DNA of 64,000 nt from Daphnia pulex (GCF_021134715.1 NC_060018.1:4543501-4607500); one strand, 5' to 3'. Numbered from the stretch's first letter, positions 48,043 to 63,962 are shown. The notes: generated by a model from the sequence alone, not told the origin. Program-made: numbers and translations.

Positions 48043-50277
48043 GATGATAATAATAACAATAATGATGTAGCCGTTGCCGACAAGAAAAGGGTCGGACCGG
48101 TAAGCAAGCAGCACAAGGACAACAACAACAACAACAAATTTGACTTACACCAGCGTGAGGGAACGGAGGGAAAATCTCCTGTTTGACGTACTGCAAATAC
48201 AATAAATAAGAAATAGATGAAACAATAGCGCAATCAAAATTGTAATAATTCGATAGTCATAATGATTACGTAGTGACCGAGGGTGACACGACCGCGGTCC
48301 AACATGCAGACGCTCATGTCCATGTCCGTTAACGAAAAGTCGCTGTAAGCCATCCCGAAGGCGACGTAAGTCTACCAATATACGCAAGGCAATTCAAAGG
48401 TTAATCGTGATTGATGGTGGATAACCCATCTTTGTTATCCTATATGCGAAGGAATAAAAAGTCGCAATTCATTTTGATACCTGCGGATCCCGAATGAATC
48501 CGCCGATCGTGATTTGAGCTTCGCGCAACGACGGGTCGATCTCGATAATCAAAACGTATTCGGCTTCGTCCAGCGAACAAATTGGACTCGACTGGTAATA
48601 GCCGCAGAGTCTGACGCAGGTACGCCGGATGCCGCAGCCCACCAACTCCCCCGCTATAAAAACAAAGGCCATCAGAGGGGAAAACAAAAAGGGGAGAGTC
48701 TCGATACTACCAGTAAGGTACTATATAACATAGAACAATTATTATTTAGCGATTAGTGGGTTATGTCACTCACGAAACGGATTGCTGAGTAATCTCTCCG
48801 ACGTGAAGACCCAATAGCGATCGCCCAATAGGACGCTGGCTCTGCGTGAACATCAAATCAGACAAAAAGAAAACCCAAATTGAGGGAAATCCCGCAATGA
48901 TGACGTATATCAGCCAGGAGAAAAAAAAAAAACATTGTATAGGCTAGTATATCTCGTGTTACATGAAATAAATGTCGCCGACATCTTGGAATGGCGCTTC
49001 CCAGGTGAATGTCAAGTTGTTCATGCGGACGGGATTGGGGGCGTTGACGACGGCCGACGACGACCGATCTCTACAGCTCAGAAACATGGCCGTTTTCGGA
49101 GCTCCGACGAAACGACCGACACCCGCTTGCGGTAACTTGTTGGTTGGTCCTCCGCCGAGTGCTCTGTTAATTGTCATGCCAATTCATATGTTAATCCGAC
49201 TCCTATTATACGTACAAGGGATAAAACAAAGTTTTTACGAACCTAGCCTCCATGACGAACGCTTCGAAATATTCACGACCCTCCAGTCTCACTAAAACAA
49301 CAGCCCGAAAGCGGCAAACAAACAAATAAAAACGAACATCGTAATCAAAAAACTTTCAGCGCAATAAAAAAAAAATGTTGTTGGTTAAAAAGTCGTGGAG
49401 AAACATTGTCGTTGCATAAATTGTGGTAGGTTTCACGGACTTTTTGTTGTTCAAACAAAGAGAAAATTAACCTAAAGTTGGCGTCGTCTATATACTGACG
49501 CCACTATATCGGTGCTCCGAAACATCATTCATATTCAATGACGTCCCATCCAGCAAGCCCAGCATACACAGCACACGCGATGAATGCGCGCTGCGTCTTT
49601 GTGTTGAACTCGCGTAGCCAAGGTAACGCCAGACTGGATCTTTGACTTATTTATACAATACTGTGGTTGCGCTCAACGTCAAAAGATATATCAGATGACG
49701 TGAAAGATCAGCTCAGCTGAATAGATTCGCCCCGATCGATAGTCGATGAGATTCTAAGGAATTACGCGGTACCAATATTGTTAATGCGTCCCCTTCCAGC
49801 GAGTTCAAGTTACCAAAGAAAAAGAATAATGTCAAGAGAAAAGCTAAATTGATTAAAAGGATGTCTCATTACATTTCCACTCTGAAATAGGGCACTCTAG
49901 CTGTTCATCCGATATGTTCAAACTGAAACAACATTTCACAAACCTTCAATAGCGCGTCCTTTTTTGTAGCGGCTATCTGCAGTCAAAATCCTGTAGGGAG
50001 TCACGGTCGTCATCAGAACCGGCTGGATGTTGACACCGTCCGCAGCCGGTCCGTTCGGATTGGGTCTATTGAAACCGGGAGCATTAATGGGCAGACCGTT
50101 CGAGCCGAGACCGGGTTGGAATCCGCCCGACTGGCCCATCAGATCTTGAGCGAAAGGGATCCGATGAGGTCGGAGGTCGTCGCACGATTCGGCCGTGTAG
50201 CCCAGAAGGAAAGCCGCCCGGCTACATCCGCACAGAGCGGAAACAATTGTAATGACCACAGGGAACCACCAGCACAT
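47364..50277 (-). CDS. Reeler-DOMON protein with hydrophobic C-terminus (FRRS1-like without cytochrome b561)
   Basis: Ten exons (50277-49944, 49291-49243, 49163-48963, 48841-48774, 48653-48481, 48371-48270, 48190-48149, 47838-47789, 47701-47607, 47539-47364) join in phase to 429 residues. Residues 1-25 are a signal peptide (MCWWFPVVITIVSALCGCS). A Reeler domain follows: C near TAESCDDLRPHR, EYFEAFVMEARALG, NLTFTWEAPFQDVGDIYF and SVLLGDRYWVF. A DOMON domain spans about 215-380 (EAQITIGGFIRDPQ, TYVAFGMAYSDFSLTDMDM, RLWCRFRRPLLPYG, MYHYYFKGP). The end is a short hydrophobic tail HLLVVIFLLLVGL (about 411-423) and six residues, fitting a GPI signal or single tail anchor. FRRS1/SDR2 relatives carry Reeler-DOMON plus cytochrome b561; here the chain stops before it. 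Function is unknown; DOMON domains bind haem or sugars. Its 3' end was duplicated to 15.6-17.3 kb. Confidence 0.85.
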
Positions 50278-52088
50278 TTTCGCCAAGTAGTATACGTCTA
50301 CTTTAATCTCTCGAGCTTTTTGCTATCGTTCAAGCACCTCCACCGTCGAGTGCGTGCACAGTGTTACAGACGATAGCGGTCCGATTTTTCATGGAGAGCG
50401 GCGGCCGGCCAGGAGAGAGTTGGCGTCATTAAACAATGTGGCGCATCGAACCTAACTTGGTGTAATAATATAACTCGGAATCGGACTAGTGCTACCATGC
50501 GAAACACCACTTGGGGGTTGTGATGTGATGGATAGTGGGAGAAAGAGAGAAAAGGGTCAGTCGGGACTTTTTGACAGCTGTGTCGGTTAGAAGCGACTTG
50601 ACTGGCCGGAAATGAAAGCACAACTGATGGGCTACCTATGAGCTCCCTATATACATGCTATATACTTGCTCTGGCTCACTAGTTACTCGTGAGAGAGCGA
50701 ACTCAAAGAGGGGGTCGAATGGGTCGAGACTACTCCCGGGTACATATATACAGCCCATACCTAGTCCCCGTCTCCCGTGCTGGGCAAGCTAAAAAGCAAT
50801 CGATGTGAATATCAACTTTTCCAGCCTCTCCGTGCTATCACGGACACGTCGCTTTTTCCAGCTTCTGTTGTTCTGACGGCCACCGGTGCACGCTATCCTT
50901 AAAAAAACAAAAACAAAGGGGAATATAGTGACGAAACGACTGTCACCTGGACGACAAACGAGTTTCTTAGTATTTTACGACGCAATGTCCTATTATCATG
51001 TTCTATCCACTTCAGCAACTTGCCAATTATACGCAAACAAAAATGGAGCATACGACAAACAAGCGAAGTGGGGGTGTGTGTGGTCCCGTGACAAACATGG
51101 GCGGTTAGATTCAAAATGAAGAAGTGACTCAAAGTTGAATTTTGCAGGAGCAAACAACATCGCAAATCAAATGCCTATTTCCTAATATGTGAAATGAAAA
51201 CCGTGTGTACACGATCGTACTATAATAGAATATACTAAAATAGAATATGGCAGCACGATCGTTTCGGGAAATAAACGGTGACCGATTTTCGTTATGACCG
51301 CGTGACTCCTTAAAGAGATGGCGATGCACACAATCGGGACCGTCATCGAAGTAACCGTTTTGATGTTTTCCGTGTTACATGCACATAATATATACATTGT
51401 TACGTAAATAATACACTTTTATGGCCAACTGACGGACAAACTGGACGATCTATTTGGCTACTTGACACAAAACTTCCATGTTAGTTCTTCTTTTGGCCAT
51501 CAACAAAAAGTGAGGGAGGATTAAACGAAATATGGGCAATCTATTTTCAAAATCAAATTATCGACCCCCAAAGCCTGATGGCACATCACATCCAGTTTTT
51601 CTTCCCGTTTGGCTTGCCATATTTTGTTGCTGTTCAATTCCTGGATAGACGAGAGCAAGCCAATTCATCGATTGACAGGCAGGCGGTAGGAGATTAATGT
51701 TACCAAACAGATCACGTTTGAAACCGGTCGAACAAGTCCTCGTTTCCAAACCATGTAAGGTCGCAGCTCATATTTTATGCGAATGGCTCGGCGAGAAAAG
51801 ATTGCCATTAAAATTGGAAACTAGTCCCGTGCGCTGGTTCATGCTCTGCTTTGATCTTTTATTAAAAACTAGATTTTTAGTTTTACAGGAAGCCTCCTAT
51901 TTTTGTAATCTGATGGAAAAGATCTAGAACATGAACAATAAATTTTTTTTAAAGCTTGTTATCCAGTATGAGAAAAATTTGGATTTGGCAGCGAGAAATA
52001 TTGTATTGATCACACAAATACAATTATCTCAAGCATGCAGGGGCAGCACACTTCAAACTCAAAAGGAAAACAAAAGGTGAACCGTTGA
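50278..52088. other. intergenic region between the Reeler-DOMON promoter and ALG3 3' end
   Basis: Should contain the promoter of the Reeler-DOMON gene (minus). TATATA-rich patches lie at about 50648-50662 and 50743-50750. No supported coding region. Confidence 0.4.
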
Positions 52089-52094
52089 TTTATT
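52089..52094 (-). terminator. poly(A) signal of ALG3
   Basis: AATAAA on the minus strand only about 7 nt past the TGA stop (52101-52103), an extremely short 3' UTR. Confidence 0.6.
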
Positions 52095-52100
52095 AAATCA

Positions 52101-53792
52101 TCATTTGTTCTTATTAATGTTGATATCCATGTCCTTGGGTGGGTTACGTTTCGAGAAAATTCCGTAAATAATCAGAAGGTGGCACACGTGCAACATGGCA
52201 CTGCTCACATTCGTCGACGGAAAAGTGTTCCAACTCATTTCAATCAAGCCCAAGATACATAACCTGCATTGTAAAATGGGGAAATGAAAGCAATGCGCAA
52301 AGCTCTGACTAGTCAAACGAGCAGCTATACAATACCTGAGCCATATCGAGTATGGGGTCGACCAGAGGAGATAAGGCAGAGTGTGAAAGTACCAGACATA
52401 GAATTGGTAATGTAACGAACGGCTGAACGCCACTCCAATCAAATTGGCAGTGAACAGAGGCAAGAGAAGAAGTTGTGACACTATTCCCACTCCAGTTGGC
52501 TGCAACTTGGCGAAGCTTTTCATGTATCTGAATATGAAATAAAAATTTGACTTAAAGATGCAGAATAAAATATACAATTATTCGCAGATCACCTGAACCA
52601 TGGTTTTGCGAAAATGGCTAAAAGTCCCACGTGAAGAAGTAAAAGAGATATGTGGAAGCCAGGATGGACGAATAGTTCTTCAGAAAGAAATCGCCAATTA
52701 ACCGTCCATTCAAATAAGAAAACGCGTCCCAAATTGAACGATCCAACCATGTAGGCAACAGGATTGGTTAAAAGAAAAGGGGCTCCTAAAAGAAGCTGAA
52801 AAATAAATAACAGAAAAATCTTTAATTTGACGAAAGCGACAATACGCGGATGCTGTAGAAAATACTTGAATTCCGGCACATATACTGAGTTGCTTAATGG
52901 TCCCGTAGAATCCTTGAGAAGCAATGTACGCCAGCAATAAGGCTGGCGCAAATAGCAGAATATTCATTTTAATGGAAACTGCCAGACTATAAAGGAATTT
53001 CAAAATGTAAATACAATAATGAAAACTGTTCATTAGTCTAAAATACCTGAAAAATGTACTGCCCAATGTCCAATAGCCATCCATGAATAGGTTTACTGAT
53101 AAATACAAGAACATCATAGCAACTGGGTCATTGAACAGTCTTAGGACATAGATAGAATGAACCCTGTATGAAGTACAGCAGATGAATATCAGCATGTACG
53201 GAGGGATCTGTGAAAGAAACCAAAATAGTAGAGGTATTCTGATTTACTTCATACATATCCATAACTTACTTTACATGACTTTGAGTAGATCCTGAAGACC
53301 AAGGCCACAGTCACAAGATAAAATCCACAAAATATGTACTGAGCAAATCTAATATTTCTTCCATAGTTGGTGATGTAGTAGAGGATAGTAAAAATGTAAA
53401 CAAATCCAGCTGGATAGACTAGAGGTCCTGTATCCCCCTTCAGTTTGGAGTAGTCCCATGTTCCATTCACTACTCCTTCAACTTCTTGCATATAAGCTAT
53501 CCAATCTATCTCTGTATCTGCATCAAAGAAGAAAGTATCAACATATTATTATTATAGTTAATATTTTACAAATTTCTGTTTACATACATGGAACTCGCTG
53601 AATGACTAGAACATTCACAAACAACTCGCCGACGAGTAGAAGAATAGCGGAAACCCATAGCAAACTGGGATCAAGGACTAATCGTTTCGCAAAGTCAGTA
53701 GTTAGATATTTCGCTTGAAACTTTAAAAGTCTTCCTTTAATCACTTGAATTTTCGTGCTTGGCGCACGGTGACGTTTACCGGGAGGCGCCAT
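52101..53792 (-). CDS. Alg3: ALG3, Dol-P-Man:Man5GlcNAc2-PP-dolichol alpha-1,3-mannosyltransferase
   Basis: Adds the first lumenal mannose to the dolichol-linked N-glycan precursor in the endoplasmic reticulum. Seven exons (53792-53588, 53517-53270, 53207-53047, 52986-52866, 52795-52593, 52527-52336, 52263-52101) give 430 residues, matching the family length of about 440. The signature [18 protein letters not shown] (about residues 67-84) with the acidic ED/DW pair is followed by [16 protein letters not shown] and [14 protein letters not shown]. Many membrane segments follow, then the family-typical [15 protein letters not shown] and [20 protein letters not shown]. The C-terminus ends in lysine-rich NINKNK, consistent with ER retention (inference). 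It is divergent from ATP synthase beta. Known in Drosophila as Not56/l(2)not. Confidence 0.96.
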
Positions 53793-54442
53793 ACTGTTTG
53801 AGTTTCAGTGCGCGACTGCACGATGTCTGACGGAAAATAAAATAACTTGAGAAATAAATTCTATAAACAGTTCAGCTGAAACGTCTCATAGCTATGTGAC
53901 AAAAAATCTTTTTACAATTCCAACTTTTTTTTATAACTTGAGAAAATAAAAATATACAATGCTTAGAACATAAGGCCAATTAAAGTGTCAACATATATAA
54001 CCCAAAAAAAAAAAAAAATTACCCATTTAATGTGGAATGTTTAGTACAAGGCAGTACAACAGGTACATTTATGTACATTCCGTATACAATTTGCATTGTA
54101 ATAGAAATCTATTTCTTTCCATTCTATTTTTAGTAATGCATAGAGGCTCAAGATTCTACCCAAGCGCCAAGCCAAAAAAGTTTTTTTGTTTGTGTGAGCG
54201 ATATTTCAAATTTGCTTTCGATTGTTATTTAATATATTTTTTTCTCATACAATTGCAAAAATCTATGACAAAAGTTATTGCCAATAGAGAAAATCACAAT
54301 TATTATATTTTTTAGTTTTTCCGCGATTTAATGCGGAAATTTAGTTAGCGATCTGTCAACGGGGCGGAAGGGCCCTTGGTCATGTGACCAGGTATTTCTT
54401 GCCCAAAAACCTCTGTCTCTGTCTTCGCCAGCCATCGCAGCA
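53793..54442. promoter_or_regulatory. shared divergent promoter region, ALG3 / ATP synthase beta
   Basis: The 650 bp between the two start codons hold both promoters. A long A-run lies at about 54005-54018. No TATA box is convincing on either side, as expected for housekeeping genes. Confidence 0.5.
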
Positions 54443-56811
<2,369 letters not shown>

Positions 56812-57237
56812 GTCGCCTGACGGAATAGACCCATCCCTCAGCTGTAGATTTGGAAGTCGCAAATGAAGAAAATACATGTCAATCTTTCACCACATGGTTA
56901 CATCCAGTCTAACGAGCGAGTTCCACCGTCTCTGCAGTTCTAATAGCGTTGTGTAGATGTTCCGGATTCCTTTGTACAAAGTAAAGATGGAAACCGTTTA
57001 TCTAAACTTCTTTCTTTTATTCAAACACCAATTCCAGTATGGTCGTACTTGACAGTGCTGAATCCATATGAACAAAAAAAAAATGGTCCCCAAAAGTTAG
57101 TGGAAATATAACTCTTCAAAAACGAATGTCTCGTCGTTGGATAAAATAGAAGGTGAATTGGGCATTGGATTACTCATCAATTTAACACTAGCTATGCATG
57201 AATAGATTGGACAAAATGTCCCCTGGGCTTATAAACT

Positions 57238-57243
57238 AATAAA
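57238..57243 (+). terminator. poly(A) signal of ATP synthase beta
   Basis: AATAAA about 430 nt past the stop. Nearer variants may be used instead. Confidence 0.4.
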
Positions 57244-60200
57244 GTTTCCCATCCATTTATTTCTGAAGGGTATACGTTTCAATTATGGTTCCCGTTTTGA
57301 TGTTAAGTCGATAAACTAAGGTGAGACGGGTAAATCTAATGAAGTACGATATTGTTACTAGCATATTTCATAAGGAGGAAAAAAGGGATTAGGTTTTTAA
57401 TTAGCACATAGCAAGTAGGGATGACTTTGAAAATATACAGTGTCAGATGTCGAGAGAAACTTAAATAGAAACCCTAAGGAACGGTAAGAAATATTAATCA
57501 GTTGATTATTATACTAAAATGTGTAGAGACATGCTTCAATCTGGTGTGCTGTGATATCTGATTTTGATATTTAGCTTCAGACGTGGAATGGGACATTGGA
57601 ACGTGAACGTGAACAGTGCAATGTAACATTGGATCCCGGAAGCAAGTGCTGCCACCGCATTATTTATTTTTTCGTCTACAACGTCCTCTGTCGAGTAACC
57701 GTATCATCTGTTCAGTGTATCACTATATCATGCTTATTATTGACATGAATTCTCCATGGTTTACGACTACTACGTATTCTACGGTGTCACGGTGGCAATA
57801 TTTTGTTGCGAAACATCAGCGTAACCTAATAGTACGGAAGACTAATGATTCCATAATATGGCCTGTCCGTTCTACGAAGCCGTTGCTGGGGTAAGTCAGA
57901 CATCCTAAAATGTTTCCATGTTTTGAAAGGATTTTTCTTGTAGCTGCGTACGTTGGTTTTGCAGTAGTGTAACATTGTTTACACACTCTAGCAGATCGAC
58001 TGACTGAAGAGTGCCATAGTTTATGATGATCTGTTCCTAAAGAAATTCGGAAAAAAAGAGGCTGTAACACAATCAGTCGATCTATCTGCTTGCCACTATT
58101 TGGAGAACCTCTGAATATCGAATTCGATCTGATCTCACGTGGTTTTTTTTCATCTTATTTGGTCAAGTTGTTGAAGATCTCCGATCCTTTTATAAGTATC
58201 AGTACGTTGCTATCATATTTACCGACTGTTGGGCTGTTTCCCAGAGTATACACTAGTAAACGAAGGTCTTCCGGAAATCAGAACATCAAACAAATAGGTT
58301 CATGGTGGATGTCACATCAGCTGTTATTTTATTGTACCGTCTTCACTAGTTGTCGTAGAGACCGAGCATTTTGGGGAGAGGGGGAAAGAAGTTTAATCTC
58401 TAAAGTGAAAGTTATTTTTCTTTTTGTTTTCACTTGCCTAAACGATTTATGCTCGTTTTTTCTTTCGCTTTCGTGGATCGTGTTTGCTCTAGCGAGTGAA
58501 AAGTGTGTGTCCGACTCGGCGGAACAAAAGGGAAAACAACTTTGACAGCGGTCATTTGCTCTTCTGTGTCGAAAAAAGAGCACATGTGTGCAACCATAAA
58601 ACACTAAAGAGAAACAACAGCGAATCTCGTCAGTGATTCGGACGTTGTAAATATAGTTTTCCTTCCAGTGGCGCGTGTGAAAATAACAAAAAACAAAAAA
58701 GAAAACAAAGTTTCCAAGACGAAAAAGGGGGAAAAAACTTGACTTTCGGCGGCACCACCAACTCGTAACGTTTTCTTTCTTATTTCTGTGTTTGAGTTTG
58801 ATGATTTGAGCTTTTGTTTGGCTTTTATTGGTTTCTTTTTGTTTTGTTTGTTGCAAAGAAAATCGAGGATCAGGAAAGGGGAAACTGGGTTGAACGAATC
58901 CAAACAAATCCAGCGAAATGGTAAGAAGAAAAAGAAAAAAATCAACAACGGAAGTAGGAAACTTGGGACCGGAGCCGGAAGAACGGGGAGGGTACGAAAC
59001 GAGATTTTTGTTTTGCTCTATTTCTGTTTCCTCTCGCATCCGAAAGGAAGACGGATGTAACAAATAATCAACGATTTTGGCTTGCGAGGTGAATGAATTC
59101 TCACTGTTAGTGCTCTCTCGTCTATGCTGTTTACGAAGTTAATGGGAAAATATTCTCAGTCGTTCAGCGGTAATCACATAACCCTCAATTTAAAAAAAAA
59201 CCGTCCCTAATTTTTTGAATTGAATTATTAAAGCTACATTAGGCAAACATTTTATACTGAAATTCGTCGTCTATGTAATTGTCTAGTTCCTACTTTTCTT
59301 ATTAAAATAACGCAACTTATCACTAATTCCTTACTCGAGTACGATTCCTAAAGTGGTTAAGTGACAATTTGCAATTTCTACTAGTTTTTTGGAGGAAGTT
59401 GTTTTTCATTTTTCAAGTTTTTTAAAAGCACGTGGACGTTAGCAAGCAATAAAAATAAATCTCGGGTAATTAATTTACCGAGTAATATTATCAGCGCCCA
59501 CACGCAACAGCCTAATGCATGCAAATGCTGAAGGACAGCAGATGCGCTAATTTTAAACTGGTAATTTCCATATTAATTCTCTGTCCATCCGACAATTAAT
59601 CTGTAATGGGACGTAGTAGGGGAACTTGGCGAGATTTTATAAAGTCTAACTCGGGTTTAAAGTTTTAATAATTCAAACGGAACACGATTTAAAAAATGTA
59701 GATTTTGATTTATTGATTAGTTTCTTTTTCATTTTCTTTCAGGATGCCAAGGTCTTCCCTCCTTGGCTCCTTCATAAAGTAGCAATCTTTAATGCTGGGT
59801 TTTTCTTTTTTTTTCGGTCGTTATTGCCCTTGATATTTGTATTAGCCTTCTTGTTGTTTACGTTGCCGGATGAATAGCTGAGGCGCACGTAGTACTACCA
59901 ATATGTTTGCTGAATGCCAAACGAAAATGGTCATTTACTTTCTTTGAATCCGAAGTTGTTGCGCTAAGTTTAGAAGGCGACCGAATTGAATCGTGACGAC
60001 CTCAATTGATGTCGTCAGCAGACACCGAACCATGAACTCTTTATCACGCACCACCTTCTTCCAATGAGATTAGTTCATTTGTTTATTTCTCCTTCTCTTT
60101 GATTCGCTGCCTTATTGGCTGTTGTTTTTTTGTTTTTCTATTTAAAAGCCCAAAAAACCAAACAAACAAAAAACTGTTGTCTTTAATTTCGTCGTAGGAA

Positions 60201-61973
60201 CCCTCAGTTATTTAGCACGAAAAAACCAATCTCATTCTTCCCGACATGCATAGTAGAAGGCGCCTTCACGACGCAAACGTGTGTCTGGAAACACGATTGT
60301 ACTCACCGCTGTCCTTTTCAAATACGCGATAGGCGCTTAAACTTTTATTCCAAAATCTTTCTCCAACTACGACTGTATTTGATGCAAACATGGGCGCCCA
60401 ATTTCAAATCGTTTTGTCGCCGATTCTTAAGAGTGAGCACGCAGTAAATGTGATCGATCGCCCTTAAGTCGTCGTGTGGGCGGATGGAGCAACTTTATGT
60501 CTACATTGGAATCGTAAAACCGAAATCGAAATCCGGACGCGACGCGATATAGAATCGATATGTAAATAGAAACCCGGACGAAAAGGCTGGCTGCCGCTGC
60601 CTCTCATAAAAGCGAGAAAGGGCAAGCCCCAAACCGCTGAAGATGGGGCCGAAATGGTTTTAAAAGACAGCAATTTCCAGCCAAATATACGAGGGTATTG
60701 AGGGATCTCGACTCGGGAGGATTTATCTTGGTTCATGCACGCACGTCGAAGAGGGGGTAGCGAAGCTGCGGTGTCACGCCGCTTTTGAAATAACTCGACG
60801 GAACGAAACGACATGGTCGGAAGAAGAAGAAGAAGAGGGAGGTAGCAGCAGCAGCAGTACATCCATCTGGGGAAGACCAGTCGTCAAGATAGGGCCTGCC
60901 AACGATGTCGTACATTATTGAAACAATTTCTTCGCCTCGCTCGACTAAGCGTGATTGAATTAAAAGTCGGCCATCCTTAAACTGGGCCGGAACACGACCG
61001 AATCCATCTTATTCAACCCGGCGAACGGAAGGTAATGAGAATTTGTTTTTTTCGCCCCCTTTTCAATGGACTCTCATTGTCTGCCTTAATTAATTTCGGC
61101 TGATCTATTCTTAGTTGCAGGACAGCAGCAGCAGCATCTTCATTATTACCTCCACATCGGTTGGCGTCATCTGTCGGGTTACGCGACACTTGAGAGGGCA
61201 TAATATAGACAAACACCCACACACATCGGCCGCCGCATGTCCCGGTTGTGTTTGTTTGTTTACCTGTCGGAGGAAATCATGACCATCACACAAGGCCTGG
61301 GCGAGAAGAACCCACGAACGAGAACAGAAGGTGGCCTTATTAGTATTATGGTAATCATAAAGGAGATATTTTTAACACCGGGGCTTTTTAACACTGTACG
61401 TGAACCTCCGGCGCGTGAAGAAGGGGCGCCGTCGATGGTGGTCTTCCTGTTGGAAAGCGAAGGCGGCAGCTGCTTCCGACATCCGCAAAAATAAAAGAAG
61501 AAGAAGGACGATAGACAAATAAAAAGATGCGTTCAACAGCACTCGATGGTGACGAATAAGGAACCCTGATATGGAGCAAACGTGCTCTTTGTCAACCCCG
61601 TTGGCTATACACACGCCTCTATCTCTCGCCCATCAAGACATCGGAAGCCCAGCTAGAGAGGCTTTCTTGGCTCTGGCGCTGCTGGGACCGGTCGGCTGAG
61701 AGCATGCGTGATGTGCTTGCTGCTGGGCTGGTTGATTGTACCGAAGAGGGACATGGTTTTCCGTCCGAGACTCAGGCTCTGCAGTAGGTCGCTTCACGTG
61801 AGCCAGTCTAGTCCTTGGCTACCCACCGCCTACTTCGGGGTAAGAAAACTGTGTGGATGTGTGTTTTGCCAATCACGCGAAATAGTCGCCCAATTGATTG
61901 GTACTGGTCGATGGGTGACAAGGTGCCCTGTCGGACAAGTTTCAGATCGAATATCCGCCGCCAGTGGTAAGGA
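57244..61973. other. non-coding region upstream of the neprilysin coding exons
   Basis: No domain-bearing frame is visible. The zone may contain one or more untranslated first exons of the neprilysin gene (an A/G-rich block ending in AAATG/GTAAGAA near 58919-58926 looks like an exon end) and GC-rich stretches at 60460-60870 and 61100-61960. An octamer motif ATGCAAAT occurs at about 59519-59526. These are weak hints only. Confidence 0.4.
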
Positions 61974-63962
61974 ATGCAATCCATCGAGTCGATGGAGGAC
62001 GAATCTCATTTGAACTCGATACACGCCGGACAATCAACAGCTCAACAAAGAACACCGTCTCCATCTCTCCGCTGCGTCGACCTGAATGCCTTCAGTTCTT
62101 CAATCAAGTCGGATCCGTTTTTAAATACCAATTCCGCCAAACATTCGTTGCCGCACATCTCACTGGGGACGTTCAACATGTCTTCATCGTCGCCGGCTTC
62201 TTCGCCTCCGCAGGTCCGGCAGGCCTCTTCCGCCGCTCCGTCGTCCCGCAACGGACTCGTCGGACTCTCCAAAGTCGGCCGTCACCGACCGGTTGTGCGT
62301 AGTCAAAGCTCGCGGATCTCACTCTTACGCCAACCGCCGCCCAGCGCGTCCAGTCTCAACAGCGGGACCGACGAAGAACATTTCTCCATGCCCGAAAGGT
62401 AAAAACAAAAAAATGGCTCATCTTTTGGCTAATTCATTGAATTCAAATTCATGTGTCATTAATGATCTACCGCACTGCCGCACAGGTACGTGGAGTACCG
62501 CGGTAGGAGCTGCAGTCGCTGTTGGTGGTGGATCCCGTTCACCGTCATCACCTCAATCATCGTTGCATCTGCCGTCTTCTGGTTCTGGCAACCTTATGGT
62601 CACTATCTAAACACTATTTTTCCTTTTTTCTAATTGAATGTTGCCCAATATTCGCAATTGGCGTGAACGACGTGCCAAAGTGATAACTGGAGCACGCGTA
62701 ACCTAATTGTCAGTTTGCCTATAGCCGATCTTTCTTCTGCAACCTATTGCATAAAGAAACGAAGCACTCCAAAATAAGCTAGTTGACTGTCCGCCCAGCA
62801 GACTAATGGGATCAGGGGTGTCGTGTCGGCCCCATTCGCTCTGTCGGCTTCTCTCTCTCTCTTGCAAAACTCCAGACTCCGACATTGTCCATACAGTATA
62901 TTACAACGGGGCCATTATTTGGCAGTTTGCGATGAAGACGAGAGGCCTTCCGCTCTCGTCACTTGTGATTTTCGTTTGAACCAAAGTCGATAATTCATTA
63001 ACCTATTACTCCCCGTCAAAGTTGCACCCGTTCGACTAGTCGTTGATTTCAATTTATTTGTCGTTAATTTTCATTCCGTTAGAAGCGATATGTATATCCT
63101 ACCCCTCCCCGTTTGTATGTTTTCTCGTCGAGCGTGTTGTTGACAAACTTCGGAACAACGTCTCAATCTAATGGGCAAAACCCGACAAATGTCGCATGTG
63201 TTTTTTCCCCCCTCTCTCTTCAGTTGGCAACCTAGCCCAGTCAAACAATAGAGCACGCACGACCAGCTCTAATTCTGACTATCTATATATACATGTATGA
63301 ATATACTGGACTGCTTAGCCGTTGAATAGGGGGAGGGCAAGAGGATCTTCTTTTTCTTTTTGAAGTCGTTATACTTCTTGTTTAGCGGGGCATCGCTGTT
63401 GATTTATGGCCCACGTCTCGCAGTTTGCGAGGAAGCCTTGCCAAAGCGAGTATAGGTTGGGCCATTAGAACCGTGTCGGTTCCATTGGCATTAGCAAAAG
63501 AAATCGCGACTCGGAAACAAGTCAAATAAAAATCTAGAGCTGAAATATTTATCTCTGATCGTAAAACTTTGTGACTTTTGATATTTTGTTTTGAAAAATA
63601 AAACTGATGCCTTCATGTGACTGAGTGAAACCTTTCTTATTTGTGAAAAATTCAAAACTGCAGGATTGTTTGGCAATTATGAAGATGCGAGCGCCGCATT
63701 GCCGGAAGACCAGCATCAGGGCGAGCTGTGCACGACTCCGGCCTGTGTGAGAGCGGCAGCGCGTCTTCTGGCCCGTCTCGATCCGTCGGTTGATCCCTGT
63801 ACCGATTTCTACCGATTCTCTTGCGGCCGCTTCCTGGAAACGTACAGCGTTCCCGATGACTCTAATCAGCTTTCAACTCTACAAGAAATGCAGGACGAAA
63901 TGCTACTTAATACTCGAAGTCGGTTGATAACCATCCAAACCTTGGATTATTGTCCTTTTTAA
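61974..63962 (+). CDS. neprilysin-like M13 metallopeptidase, N-terminal part (3' end outside window)
   Basis: Type II membrane zinc peptidase family; relatives degrade neuropeptides at the cell surface. Exons 61974-62398, 62486-62598 and 63664 onward join in phase. The ATG at 61974 is preceded in frame by TAA six bases earlier, fixing the start. Residues 1-154 are a Ser/Pro-rich cytoplasmic tail (SSSSPASSPPQVRQASS, DEEHFSMPER). A single membrane anchor follows at about 155-177 (WWWIPFTVITSIIVASAVFW). The third exon opens the ectodomain: GELCTTPACVRAAARLLARLDPS and VDPCTDFYRFSCGRFL, the canonical first cysteines of M13 peptidases. The HExxH zinc site lies beyond the window. The exon 2 donor (TATG/GTCACT) is weak but is the only phase-compatible choice. 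The end of the third exon is uncertain (about 63917 or further). Confidence 0.85.
62599..63663 (+). other. neprilysin intron
   Basis: About 1065 nt between the membrane-anchor exon and the first ectodomain exon. It holds TATA-like TATATATAC near 63284-63292 but no supported gene; an internal promoter for a soluble isoform is possible but not shown. Confidence 0.5.

Noticed and set aside
47971-48186. Plus-strand open frame rich in Asn and Asp
   Set aside because: Its composition comes from GAT/AAT/AAC microsatellites inside introns of the minus-strand gene; there is no domain or splice context.
58329-59063. 244-codon minus-strand open frame
   Set aside because: Low-complexity, Phe/Lys/Arg-rich translation of A/G-rich DNA, with no domain and no splice support.
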